From contig CAZGKF010000013.1 in the NCBI GenBank assembly GCA_964526475.1, forward strand, positions 1 through 62,056: a stretch of DNA of 62,056 nucleotides. Reading direction: 5' to 3'. The notes beneath the pieces were generated by a model, which was not told the origin of the DNA, did no database searches, and saw only the letters and a list, made by a program, of their open reading frames with translations. Positions within the stretch are counted from its first letter, which is position 1. Each line of letters begins with the position of its first letter. This stretch comes from CAYVTV01 sp964526475. Lineage in GTDB: Bacteria > Bacteroidota > Bacteroidia > Bacteroidales > GCA-2748055. Made by a program: the position numbers and the translations under genes. This document shows positions 1 to 9,939 of the stretch, in pieces.

Positions 1-50
1 TCAGGTAAGAACAAAAATATTGCCTTAAAGATTCTTTTTTATTTTTTAAC

Positions 51-75
51 AAGTTTAGCATCTGCGAAACTTTAG
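51..75 (-). repeat. Dispersed short repeat, copy 1 (core AAGTTTCGCAGATG, minus strand)
   Basis: Read on the minus strand this stretch contains AAGTTTCGCAGATG. The same core occurs at 31216-31234 and 47136-47153, and with one change at 33408-33426. The flanks form a weak inverted repeat (AAGTTT ... AAACTT). It lies in the gene-free leader of the window, 140 bases before the first gene. No function is recognised. Confidence 0.6.
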
Positions 76-212
76 TAAGTAATAAATGTTTGTAAATAAA
101 ACACATAGAAGCTTGGTTTTATTCTAAGTTTTTCGTACATTTCACATTGATTACTATAACTGCCTTAGTAAATCATTGCGCAAATGGCTGATATTCAAAT
201 AATTTTATCCGA

Positions 213-1052
213 ATGAAAGCATCATTCACAGATAAGATTATCAGTTATATTTGGGACAATTATTCCAAGGATTTATCTGTTTATAATCATTCTTTCCTCT
301 CAAATACAATTAAACAAAGAGCAAGCTTTTTTTCATTTAAGGAACCAGAGCAATATTTCGATTATCTCATGAATTTTCCGGGTGAAGCCGGAATTCTGAT
401 CCTTCAGCTAAATAATTCCTATAGCGAGTTCTTTCGTAATCCTTTGACTTTTGCTTTGTTGGAAAGTGTTATATTTCCAAATCTGATTTTACAAGAACCC
501 GATAAAAGACGGAATGAGCTCCGCATTTGGTCAACTGCCTGTGCTGCGGGGCAGGAAGCCTACAGTCTTGCAATCTTACTTGAAGAACTGAAGGCCGGAA
601 GTGCTCTGAGATTTGATTACCGCATTTTTGCCACAGACATAAACCCTTCTTTGTTAGAGGCTGCGGAGAAAGGGGAATATGTTTCTGCTTCATTGAACAA
701 TGTGAGCATTAAGCGTGGTGATCAGTGGTTTAATAAACAGGGCGGACTTTATAAGGTTAAATCAGATTTGAAGTCAAACATAGATTTTTCGGAATTTGAC
801 CTGCTTCAAAAAGAATCCGGAAGTCCGGCTGCAAGTATCTATGGGGATTTTAATCTTATTATGTGTGCTAATATTCTGTTTTACTATAACAGCGAATTTC
901 GTAAAAAAATTATTGAAAGGGCTAAGCTTTCTCTTGCTGAAGGGGGATACCTTGTTACAGGAGAAACTGAAAGGGATATATTATGGAGATATGATTTCCA
1001 TGAAGTATTTCCCCATTCAGCAATATTCCAGTTAAACAAAAGAATGTCTTAG
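213..1052 (+). CDS. CheR-type SAM-dependent protein methyltransferase
   Basis: This 279-residue protein has the CheR order of motifs: a helical N-terminal part, an FFRN motif at about residue 72, a SAM-binding loop ACAAGQEAYSLAI (about residues 110-122), FATDIN, and NILFYYN in place of the usual N-V-L-I-Y-F. CheR proteins transfer methyl from SAM to glutamates of chemoreceptors. Stand-alone versions next to histidine kinases may modify the kinase sensor instead. No receptor, CheA, CheW or CheB is in view. It is followed after 10 bases by a hybrid kinase with a helical-bundle sensor and HAMP, so one transcript is likely. The fold assignment is firm; the methylation target is inferred. Confidence 0.85.
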   Translation: MKASFTDKIISYIWDNYSKDLSVYNHSFLSNTIKQRASFFSFKEPEQYFDYLMNFPGEAGILILQLNNSYSEFFRNPLTFALLESVIFPNLILQEPDKRRNELRIWSTACAAGQEAYSLAILLEELKAGSALRFDYRIFATDINPSLLEAAEKGEYVSASLNNVSIKRGDQWFNKQGGLYKVKSDLKSNIDFSEFDLLQKESGSPAASIYGDFNLIMCANILFYYNSEFRKKIIERAKLSLAEGGYLVTGETERDILWRYDFHEVFPHSAIFQLNKRMS

Positions 1053-1062
1053 GAAAATTTAT

Positions 1063-4056
1063 ATGAAAAAAGAAGAACTGAATATGAAAAACCTCAGAAT
1101 AAAAACACAAATGACACTTGGCCATCTTGCAGTGTTGTTTTTTGTAATTGTGATAGGAATAGTATCATACCTCCAGATCTCTAAAACACATCAGCAAGCT
1201 GAGACCTTGTATAACCATCCTCTTCAGGTAAGACGTGCTATAGGTGAATTACAATCTGATATATACATGATCCACTGGAGTATGGAAACCCTGTTCGAAA
1301 TGGATGGAATGGATGAAATGAATCCTTACATTGAGCTTATCAGGGATTATGATACTAATGCGCAGGAGCAATTCAATATTCTGTTCAACAGATATCTGGG
1401 TTCTATGGGTGATGTTGAACATTTGTTTCATTTGTATTCTTCATGTAAAGCAAACAGGGATCAGGTTTTCAGTTTACTTAAGGATGAAGATTATGAGAAA
1501 GCCCTCCTTGTTAATATCCATAAACATGATGTGCTAAACAGCAGTCATCTGAGGGATTTAAAAGACAATATCAATAGAATTGACAATTTTGCGAGGAGTA
1601 AAGCTGATGAGGTTTTCATTAGTTCAGAGGCATTGAATAAAAGACTTTCCCGTGATCTGATCCTTCTCATTGCAGCCGTTTTACTGCTTTCATTCGGCAT
1701 CAATTTTATCCTCTACCTTCATATCAGAGATCCGTTGGATATATTGACTGAAACTATCCATCTTATTAATAGCGGGAAGTTGAGTGCAAGAAGCAGGTAT
1801 GGCAAAAGGAACGAATTCGGTATTTTGTCTGATGCATTCAATAACATGGCTGAAAATGTACAGGAAAATATTGAGCAGGGTGAAAAATTCAGCACGCTGG
1901 CAAGTCAGATGCTCAGCGAGGCTGATCCGGTAAGGTTCTTTAATGCTACCCTTAACACTCTCGCGAGTATGACAGGGGCACATATAGCCGCTGTTTACAT
2001 CTTGAGTGAAGATAAAAAACGGTATGAACATTTCTATTCTATTGGTACAGATGGCAGCGTGAAAAATGCTTTTGAAGCTGAAATTAACGAAGGAGAATTC
2101 GGTACGGCTATTTCTTCAGGGAAAATACAGTATATTAAGGATATTCAGCCAGATGCCAGATTTCAGTTTCACACTGTTACCGGAAAATTTATGCCGCGGG
2201 AAATAATAACCATCCCGGTGTTTGCTCTCGATGATGTGATTGTACTTATCTCACTTGGAAGTATCAGTAAATTCAACCAGGGGACTTTGAAATTTCTTGA
2301 GAAGATGTTGGATACACTAAGTGCCCGCGTTGCAGGTGTTGTGGCTTACAGAAAGATTAAAGAACTTTCCGTACAGTTAAGTTTGCAAAATAATGAACTG
2401 GAAATGCAGAAAAAGGAACTTGCTGCGCAATCGTCAGAATTACTTGAGCAGAATACTGAACTGGAAATGCAAAAAGTTCAGTTGAATGAGGCCAACAGGT
2501 TAAAAACAATATTCCTTTCCAACATGAGCCATGAACTCCGGACACCGCTTAACTCAGTTATAGCTCTTTCAGGTGTTCTGTCACGACGGCTTGCAGGTAA
2601 AATTAATGAGGAGGAATACAGTTATCTTGAAGTTGTTGAGCGTAATGGAAAAAATCTGTTGGCACTCATAAATGATATTCTTAACATTTCACGTATTGAG
2701 GCAGGTAAAGAAGAAATCGAAGTTTCAGAATTCAATATCAATGATCTGATAACCGAGATTATTACTATCCTGGAACCACAGCTAAAGAATAAAAAAATTG
2801 AAATTATATTTTCCGGAAGTGATACAACGGTTAATGTGAGGAGTGATAATGGAAAATGCAGACATATTCTCCAGAATCTGATTGGAAATGCTGTTAAATT
2901 TACTGAAAAAGGGAAGGTGGAGATCATAGTAAAAGAGGAAGAGGAAGTTGTAGGGATAACTGTTATTGATACTGGTATAGGGATTTCGCATAAGCACCTC
3001 CCGCATATTTTTGATGAATTCAGACAGGCCGATAGCAGCGCATCACGAAGGTTCGGAGGCACCGGCCTTGGTCTTGCCATAGCGAAGAAATATGTTAATC
3101 TCCTTGGAGGCACTATAGAAGTAGAGAGTACCCCGGGAAAGGGATCGGAATTTACATTTACAATGCCGTTAGAGTATGATCCTCTGAACACCATAACGGA
3201 ACACTATGCTTTTGCAGATGTTCAGCCGCGGAAATTTCAGGTTTCAGGTAGTTCAATACAGGGTACAAATGGAAAAACCCTTTTGCTGGTGGAAGATAAC
3301 GAAGCTGCGATAATTCAGATTACTGATATTCTGGAAGATTCCGGCTATAAAATCCTCCTTGCCCGTGAGGGAAATGAGGCACTCTCCATTATTACCCACA
3401 TAATTCCTGATGCTATTATTCTTGACCTGATGATGCCTGGTATGAACGGGTTTGATGTTCTTATAAAAATCCGTGAGGAAGATTCTACAGCGCATATTCC
3501 TGTTCTTATTCTAAGTGCTAAACATGTTACCAGTCAGGAACTTAGCTTATTAAAGAGAAACAACATATACCAGCTTATTCAGAAAGGAAATATAAATCCC
3601 GAAGAGCTGCGTAATGCAGTTGCTGAAATGGTCATGTCTCACGGTAAACAAACCAAACCATCCCGGCAGGGAATTAAGGACACAAAAGAAGAGGTGCTTG
3701 TACTTTTAGTGGAGGATAATCCTGACAATATGCTTACCTTAAAAGCACTCCTCCGCGATAAATACAGAATACTGGAAGCTGCCGATGGAAATGAAGCTGT
3801 AGCTATTACAAAAAAGCATCATCCGGATATAATACTAATGGATATTGCATTGCCGGAAATGGATGGGGTTGATGCACTTAAGGCTATCCGTGGCGATCCG
3901 AAATTGCCATACACAGTGGTTATAGCGCTCACCTCCAGCGTTATGGAAGGCGACCGTGAGACCATCCTTGCCTATGGCTTTGATGCCTACATTCCCAAAC
4001 CTATTAATGAAAAAATTTTTTTCCAAACCATAAACCAGACTGTCTATGGAAAATGA
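1063..4056 (+). CDS. Hybrid histidine kinase (TM-4HB sensor-TM-HAMP-GAF-HisKA-HATPase-REC-REC)
   Basis: This is a 997-residue membrane hybrid sensor kinase. In order: TM1 (about 15-38), a helical extracytoplasmic sensor like a chemoreceptor four-helix bundle (about 40-200), TM2 (about 200-220), HAMP, GAF (about 275-430), a glutamate-rich coiled coil with a repeated E-M-Q-K pattern, HisKA with phospho-acceptor His490 in MSHELRTPLN, HATPase (G1 DTGIGI, G2 GGTGLGLAIAK), and two C-terminal receivers with Asp in LDLMMP and LMDIALP. An alternative Met lies at 1084, just before TM1. The four-helix sensor makes it a plausible substrate for the CheR-like enzyme encoded directly upstream. The next kinase overlaps its last 11 bases, which implies translational coupling. 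Confidence 0.92.
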   Translation: MKKEELNMKNLRIKTQMTLGHLAVLFFVIVIGIVSYLQISKTHQQAETLYNHPLQVRRAIGELQSDIYMIHWSMETLFEMDGMDEMNPYIELIRDYDTNAQEQFNILFNRYLGSMGDVEHLFHLYSSCKANRDQVFSLLKDEDYEKALLVNIHKHDVLNSSHLRDLKDNINRIDNFARSKADEVFISSEALNKRLSRDLILLIAAVLLLSFGINFILYLHIRDPLDILTETIHLINSGKLSARSRYGKRNEFGILSDAFNNMAENVQENIEQGEKFSTLASQMLSEADPVRFFNATLNTLASMTGAHIAAVYILSEDKKRYEHFYSIGTDGSVKNAFEAEINEGEFGTAISSGKIQYIKDIQPDARFQFHTVTGKFMPREIITIPVFALDDVIVLISLGSISKFNQGTLKFLEKMLDTLSARVAGVVAYRKIKELSVQLSLQNNELEMQKKELAAQSSELLEQNTELEMQKVQLNEANRLKTIFLSNMSHELRTPLNSVIALSGVLSRRLAGKINEEEYSYLEVVERNGKNLLALINDILNISRIEAGKEEIEVSEFNINDLITEIITILEPQLKNKKIEIIFSGSDTTVNVRSDNGKCRHILQNLIGNAVKFTEKGKVEIIVKEEEEVVGITVIDTGIGISHKHLPHIFDEFRQADSSASRRFGGTGLGLAIAKKYVNLLGGTIEVESTPGKGSEFTFTMPLEYDPLNTITEHYAFADVQPRKFQVSGSSIQGTNGKTLLLVEDNEAAIIQITDILEDSGYKILLAREGNEALSIITHIIPDAIILDLMMPGMNGFDVLIKIREEDSTAHIPVLILSAKHVTSQELSLLKRNNIYQLIQKGNINPEELRNAVAEMVMSHGKQTKPSRQGIKDTKEEVLVLLVEDNPDNMLTLKALLRDKYRILEAADGNEAVAITKKHHPDIILMDIALPEMDGVDALKAIRGDPKLPYTVVIALTSSVMEGDRETILAYGFDAYIPKPINEKIFFQTINQTVYGK

Positions 4057-6781
4057 GAAAATTAAGATCCTGGTAATTGACGATCTACAGGATAATCTGA
4101 CCACCTTAAGAGCCATTATAAAAGAAACATTCCCTCTTGCAAAGGTTTATACTGCTCTAAATGGTAAAGAAGGAATTGATCTGGCAATTTCGGAAGATCC
4201 GGATGTGATCCTCCTTGACATTGTTATGCCTGATATTAATGGTTTTGAAGTATGCCGGAATCTCAAGGGGAAAGATAAACTCAAAGATATTCCGGTAGTT
4301 TTCATCACTGCTCTTAAAGGCGACAGGGAGAGCCGTATTCGTGCCCTTCAGGCGGGTGCAGAAGCGTTTCTTGCAAAACCTGTTGATGAGATCGAGCTGA
4401 CTGCTCAGATAAGAGCTATGGCTAAAATTAAAAGGGCCAATATTGAAAAACGTAAAGAAAAGGAGAGACTTACCATTTTGGTTAAAGAAAGTACAGCAAA
4501 GCTGGAGAAGGAACTGGAAGAACGAAAGAAAGCGGAGAAAGAATTACGAGAAAGCGAGTTGTGCTTCAGAACTCTTGCAGATTCCGGACAGACACTGATA
4601 TGGACTTCGGGCAAGGACAAAAAATGCGATTATTTTAATAAATCCTGGCTCGAATTTACAGGCAGGACATTAGAAGAGGAACTGGGTGACGGATGGACTG
4701 AAAATGTTCATCCTGACGACCTGGAACAATGTGTTCACATATACTCATCAGCATTTGATCATCGTGAAAAATTCAACGTGGAGTACCGTTTACAGCGGTT
4801 TGACGGACAGTATAGATGGGTAATTGACTATGGCTCTCCCAGGTTTAACACAAAGGGGGAGTTTATAGGTTATATCGGGCATTGCATAGATATTACCAAT
4901 CAAAAAGAAAATGAAATACTGTTAAGGGAAAGTGAAGAGATTATGCGTTATATAGTAAAAAATGATCCGAATGCAATAGCTGTTTTCGATACCAATCTGA
5001 ATTATATAGTCACAAGCGACAGGTATCTTCAGGATTACAATATAAATGCTGAAAGTATAATCGGGAAACATCATTATGAAGTCTTTCCAGAGATACCGCA
5101 AAGATGGAGGGATATTCATAAGCGATGTCTGGAAGGTGCTATTGAAAAGAATGATGACGATTCTTTTATACGGCAAGATGGTTCCACAACCTACAATCGA
5201 TGGGAAGTACGACCATGGTACAAACCAGACGGCAGGATCGGTGGAATTATTACCTATACCGAAGTCACAACGGAACGAAAGCTTGCAGAAAAAGAGATTC
5301 TTAAACTTTCAACAGGAATGGAACAAAGTCCGGCCTCAGTGATAATTACCGATACTACCGGAATAATTGAATACAGTAATACGAAATTTACCGAAGTTTC
5401 AGGTTATTCAAAGGCTGAATTAAAAGGAAAGATGCTGCGGATACTTAAACCAGGGCATACAAATGACGCTGTATTCAACAAAATTTGGAGTAATTTAAAC
5501 TCAGGAAAAGCATGGAGGGGTGAGCATAAAAACAGAAAAAAAAGCCAGGAAGAGTACTGGGAATCCGTTCTGATTGCTCCTATTAAAGATAATAATGAGG
5601 ATATAATTAATTTTATCATTATTAGCGAAGATATTACCCCGCGTAAAGAGATGGAAGCAGAACTCCTCAGGGCAAAAGAAAAAGCCGAGGAGAACGACAG
5701 GCTTAAAACAGCTTTTCTTAATAATATTTCTCATGAGATAAGAACTCCTCTCAATGCCATTGTTGGGTTTACAGGATTTCTTACTGAACCCGGGTTATCT
5801 GTAGAGAAAATTGCATACTTCACCAATATTATTCAGGAAAGCAGTTCCCAGTTATTAGCTATAATTACTGATATTTTAAATATTTCTTCCATAGAAGCAG
5901 GGAATGTTAAATCATATGAAAAAAGATCGAACATAAACCATATATTTGAGAAGCTCTTTGATCAGTACATTGAGAAATTCAGGGAAAAAAATGTAAACTT
6001 CCGCTGTTCCCCGGCATTTAGTAATGAAGAAGCCGAAGTATTCACAGATGAAACAAAGTTAACTCAGATAATATCAAATCTTGTTTCAAATGCATTGAAG
6101 TTTACAAACACCGGAAGCGTGGAAATCGGGTATATATTACAGGGGGACATGCTCCATTTCTTTTGTAAAGATACAGGTATAGGCATCGCCCGGAAAGATC
6201 AGGATCTTATTTTCGAACGCTTCAGGCAGGTTGATTATTCAGATAGGAGGAATTATGGTGGCAGTGGATTGGGGCTTGCTATTGCACGTTCATACACTGA
6301 AATACTGGAAGGTCAGATGTGGCTCGACTCGGAACCCGGTGAAGGATCTGTTTTTTATTTCACAATACCCTTTAAACCGGTAAAACCATATGTGAAAGAT
6401 GAAGTTGAAAAGGAGAAAACAATGGGAAGGAAGTTGCTTATTGTAGAGGATGAAGAAACAAATGCACTTTTACTGGAAGAATACCTTTCAGGACAGGATA
6501 TTAATCTTTTATTCGCAAAAGATGGTGCCGAAGCCCTTGATATTTTCAAAAAGATTCCTGAAATAAACCTTATTTTAATGGATATTAAGATGCCGGTTAT
6601 GGATGGGTTTGAGTCAATAAATCATATCAAAGCCTTAAACCCGGGTGTGAGTGTAATTGCTCAAACTGCTCTCGCCTTAACCGGAGACAGAGAAAAGATT
6701 TTAGCACATGGTTTTGATGATTATATTCCAAAACCAATAAAAAAAGAAAGTATTATTAGCTTGATAAACAAATATTTTTAA
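4046..6781 (+). CDS. Soluble hybrid histidine kinase (REC-PAS-PAS-PAS-HisKA-HATPase-REC)
   Basis: This 911-residue cytoplasmic kinase has no membrane segment. It starts with a receiver (Asp58 in LLDIVMP, Lys in AKPVD), then a charged coiled coil, three PAS domains (about 165-290, 295-415, 425-540), HisKA with His563 in ISHEIRTPLN, HATPase (DTGIGI; GGSGLGLAIA), and a C-terminal receiver (LMDIKMP; PKPIK). A receiver at both ends suggests a middle step of a phosphorelay, taking phosphate from the kinase encoded just upstream. The start overlaps that gene by 11 bases. The effector downstream is not evident. Confidence 0.92.
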   Translation: MENEKIKILVIDDLQDNLTTLRAIIKETFPLAKVYTALNGKEGIDLAISEDPDVILLDIVMPDINGFEVCRNLKGKDKLKDIPVVFITALKGDRESRIRALQAGAEAFLAKPVDEIELTAQIRAMAKIKRANIEKRKEKERLTILVKESTAKLEKELEERKKAEKELRESELCFRTLADSGQTLIWTSGKDKKCDYFNKSWLEFTGRTLEEELGDGWTENVHPDDLEQCVHIYSSAFDHREKFNVEYRLQRFDGQYRWVIDYGSPRFNTKGEFIGYIGHCIDITNQKENEILLRESEEIMRYIVKNDPNAIAVFDTNLNYIVTSDRYLQDYNINAESIIGKHHYEVFPEIPQRWRDIHKRCLEGAIEKNDDDSFIRQDGSTTYNRWEVRPWYKPDGRIGGIITYTEVTTERKLAEKEILKLSTGMEQSPASVIITDTTGIIEYSNTKFTEVSGYSKAELKGKMLRILKPGHTNDAVFNKIWSNLNSGKAWRGEHKNRKKSQEEYWESVLIAPIKDNNEDIINFIIISEDITPRKEMEAELLRAKEKAEENDRLKTAFLNNISHEIRTPLNAIVGFTGFLTEPGLSVEKIAYFTNIIQESSSQLLAIITDILNISSIEAGNVKSYEKRSNINHIFEKLFDQYIEKFREKNVNFRCSPAFSNEEAEVFTDETKLTQIISNLVSNALKFTNTGSVEIGYILQGDMLHFFCKDTGIGIARKDQDLIFERFRQVDYSDRRNYGGSGLGLAIARSYTEILEGQMWLDSEPGEGSVFYFTIPFKPVKPYVKDEVEKEKTMGRKLLIVEDEETNALLLEEYLSGQDINLLFAKDGAEALDIFKKIPEINLILMDIKMPVMDGFESINHIKALNPGVSVIAQTALALTGDREKILAHGFDDYIPKPIKKESIISLINKYF

Positions 6782-7018
6782 TATTATCCTGATATTTTAG
6801 TTATGCAAAACTCGAATAAATGATTTGAAATTTTATTACTGTAATATCAGATAATAATATATTTTATAACTTGGAAAGTTTTATTTACTGCCTGCCGGAT
6901 TCTCCGGAACTTATAATAATAAGTGATCAATGATAAAAAAGAACGATTTTTTTATGCTTATTTCATGATAAATTATAATATTGCAAACTAAAAAAAACAG
7001 GGAAATGCTCATAGTGCC

Positions 7019-9805
7019 ATGAAATACAAGACGATAAGGTTAATAAATTTATACAAATTTTTAAAGATTGTAATGTCTTTTAAATTTAAATTAGTTTTAC
7101 TCATTACAGGATGGAGTTTTCTTATTTATGGCAAAGTTCTTTCAAATAATTCCGTTCCCTATGAAAATACAGTAATCCTCGCAGGCTCTGAACCCTCCTA
7201 TCCCCCCTATTGTTTTGTGAATGAAAAAGGTGAAGCCGATGGTTTTTCTGTTGAGGTTATGAAGGCTGCTGCTTCTGCTATGTCAATTGAATTGGATTTT
7301 AGGATTGATACCTGGAATCAATTAAAACAAGATCTGTCCATTGGGGAAATCGATGCCTTACCTTTGGTAGGGAGAACACCGGAAAGAGAATCTTTATATG
7401 ATTTTTCTTTTCCCTATCTTACCATGCATGGAGCCATAATTGTAAGAAAAGGTAATACCGGCATTAATTCCCTTAGCGACCTTTCAGGAAGAGAGGTTGC
7501 CGTTATGAAAGGAGATAATGCCGAGGAATTCCTGCGCAGGTCGAATCTTAATATTAATATAGTCACTACCAATACTTTTGATATAGCACTCAGGGAGCTT
7601 GCTGATGGCCTACATGATGCTGTAGTTCTGCAAAAGCTTGTTGCTGTTCAGCTTATACGAAAAAATGAGTTAACCAATCTGGAATCTGTTAATATTCCGG
7701 CAAGTGCATTCAGACAGTCGTTTTGTTTTGCGGTTAAGAAAGGAAATACAAAACTTCTGAGTCTGCTGGAAGAAGGTTTGTCTATTATTATTACCGATGG
7801 TACCTACCGTGCATTACATGCTAAATGGTTTGCCCCGATTGAATCTATTGAACAACAACAACGAAGGATTATAGTAGGCGGAGATTCCTCCTATCCTCCA
7901 ATGGAATTTCTGGATAATAACGGACAGCCGGCAGGTTTCAATGTTGATCTTACCCTTGCTGTTGCCAGAAAACAAGGCTTAACTGTCGATTTCAGACTTG
8001 GTCCATGGGATGAAATACTAAGGGCATTAGAGATGGGGGAAATAGATATAATACATGGTATGCTGTATTCCTATGACCGTGCCAGAACATTTTCACTTTC
8101 ACAGGCTCATACATATCTTAACCAGGTTATTATTGTCAGAAAAGGATCAGAAATACCAAATAGTCTTGCAGACCTTTCAGGTAAAAGGATAGCTGTGCAA
8201 AATGGTGATCTGATGCACGAATTAGCTGTAAAAACTGGCTACGGCGATCAACTTATTCTTACAGACTCTCAGGAAGAAGCACTCCGGTTGCTTGCTGAGG
8301 GGAATTACGATTGTGTTCTTGGTTCGAAAATGACAGCATTATACTGGATTAATAATAATAAATGGAAAAATCTTCATGTCGGTGAAACGCCTGTTTTATC
8401 AGCTGAGCTTTGTTTTGCAGTTGCCAAAGGTAAAGAGAAACTTCTTGAACAGTTTTCTGAAGGTTTGGTTGCTGTTAATGCTTCAGGAGAATATCGTAAA
8501 ATATATACAAAATGGTTTGGGATACTCGAAAATCCAAATCCCGGTATTTGGGAAATAGTCAGATTCTCACTTTTAGTTTTGCTGCCTCTTTTGTTTCTGC
8601 TGCTGGCTGTATTGGTGTGGACAAGGACCCTTCATGTGAGAATTAGTAAGCGTACTGCTAAACTTGAAGATGAGATAAGGGAACGAAAACTGGTTGAAAA
8701 AAAGTTATTGAAAAGTGAGAATCAACACCGGGAACTTATTGAGAATCTTCAGGAAGGAATAGGAATTGTTGACACACAGGAAAAATTTATTTTCTCAAAT
8801 TCTGCTGCTGAAATGATAATGGGAGTGGGGAAGGGCAGACTTACAGGAAGAAGTCTCAGTGAGTTTATGAGCCGGAATGAATTTCAGAAAGTTCAGAAGC
8901 AGTCAGGTCTGCGAAAGAAGGGAGTAAAAAGCACCTATGAACTTCAGGTCAACACCAGTAAAGGCAGGCGTATTCTTCTTGTAACCGTTACCCCCCAGTA
9001 TGATGATAAAGGAGTATTTAGAGGAACTTTCGGAATTTTTCGTGATATTACCGATCGGAAAAAAGCAGAACGGGATCTCAGAAAGAATGCAATTAAACTT
9101 CGGGAGCTAAATGCAACGAAAGATAAATTTTTTTCAATAATCGCACATGACCTGAAGAATCCGGTAAATGCCATTGTAGGATTCACAGATCTGTTATTAA
9201 AAAATTATAAAAACTACGATAGTAAAAAAACAGAGAAGTTTCTGTATATTACACATGAATCAGCAAAACAGGCATACACTCTTTTGGAAAACCTGTTGTT
9301 ATGGTCACAATCACAGTCCAAAAGAATTCCATATAATCCAATTGTACTCGATATTGCCGGGGCTGTTGATGAAAACATAAGATTTACAGAATATTATGCA
9401 TCAAAAAAGAAAATCCGGATTATTTCTTCAGTTCAGAAAGAGAGTTTTGTTTTCGGAGATGTTAATATGATAAATACCATCATCAGGAACCTCTTAACTA
9501 ATGCAATAAAATACACAAACTCAGGAGGTGAGATCAAGCTATCAGCAATTTCTCTTAATGGACGCATTGATATCTCAGTAGCTGACAATGGTGTCGGGAT
9601 AACCAAAAAGACAATGGATAATCTTTTTCGTATTGACAGCTCAGCTACCAGGCCGGGAACAGAAAATGAAAAGGGCACCGGATTGGGGTTAATACTCTGT
9701 AAGGAATTTGTTGAGAAACATGGAGGCCGGATACATGTTGAAAGTGAGCCTGGAAAGGGAAGTACTTTTAGTTTTTCCCTTCCTGTGCCGGAAAATAATA
9801 TGTGA
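7019..9805 (+). CDS. Sensor histidine kinase with two periplasmic solute-binding (SBP3) domains, BvgS/EvgS-like
   Basis: This 928-residue protein has an N-terminal hydrophobic signal/anchor (about 25-42) and two tandem bacterial extracellular solute-binding family 3 domains (about 52-270 and 283-500), each opening with S-Y-P-P. A membrane helix follows (about 515-540), then PAS (about 570-690), HisKA with His710 in IIAHDLKNPVN, and HATPase (ADNGVGI; GTGLGLILCK). Tandem SBP3 sensors are typical of BvgS/EvgS, but here the receiver and Hpt modules of BvgS are absent. It probably senses an amino acid or organic acid; the ligand cannot be read from sequence. It is separated from the previous gene by 237 bases, so it probably has its own promoter. 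Confidence 0.9.
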   Translation: MKYKTIRLINLYKFLKIVMSFKFKLVLLITGWSFLIYGKVLSNNSVPYENTVILAGSEPSYPPYCFVNEKGEADGFSVEVMKAAASAMSIELDFRIDTWNQLKQDLSIGEIDALPLVGRTPERESLYDFSFPYLTMHGAIIVRKGNTGINSLSDLSGREVAVMKGDNAEEFLRRSNLNINIVTTNTFDIALRELADGLHDAVVLQKLVAVQLIRKNELTNLESVNIPASAFRQSFCFAVKKGNTKLLSLLEEGLSIIITDGTYRALHAKWFAPIESIEQQQRRIIVGGDSSYPPMEFLDNNGQPAGFNVDLTLAVARKQGLTVDFRLGPWDEILRALEMGEIDIIHGMLYSYDRARTFSLSQAHTYLNQVIIVRKGSEIPNSLADLSGKRIAVQNGDLMHELAVKTGYGDQLILTDSQEEALRLLAEGNYDCVLGSKMTALYWINNNKWKNLHVGETPVLSAELCFAVAKGKEKLLEQFSEGLVAVNASGEYRKIYTKWFGILENPNPGIWEIVRFSLLVLLPLLFLLLAVLVWTRTLHVRISKRTAKLEDEIRERKLVEKKLLKSENQHRELIENLQEGIGIVDTQEKFIFSNSAAEMIMGVGKGRLTGRSLSEFMSRNEFQKVQKQSGLRKKGVKSTYELQVNTSKGRRILLVTVTPQYDDKGVFRGTFGIFRDITDRKKAERDLRKNAIKLRELNATKDKFFSIIAHDLKNPVNAIVGFTDLLLKNYKNYDSKKTEKFLYITHESAKQAYTLLENLLLWSQSQSKRIPYNPIVLDIAGAVDENIRFTEYYASKKKIRIISSVQKESFVFGDVNMINTIIRNLLTNAIKYTNSGGEIKLSAISLNGRIDISVADNGVGITKKTMDNLFRIDSSATRPGTENEKGTGLGLILCKEFVEKHGGRIHVESEPGKGSTFSFSLPVPENNM

Positions 9806-9939
9806 AAAAACTGAAGGCTTAAAGTATTGTACTGAATTTGAATAGGAGAAATGAAAAAACTCTGTAGTCAGAAACGCATTATTATTGTTTTAAACCAAAA
9901 ATTCTAATAAAGATATTGTACCATTTAAATTCCCCGCTG

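Noticed and set aside
2622..3194. 190-residue minus-strand frame inside the first hybrid kinase
   Set aside because: It is the antisense shadow of the well-supported HisKA/HATPase region.
9916..9939. TTG start for the kinase-like protein at 9.9 kb
   Set aside because: The ATG at 9940 lies right before the membrane segment, and the extra eight residues add nothing recognisable.
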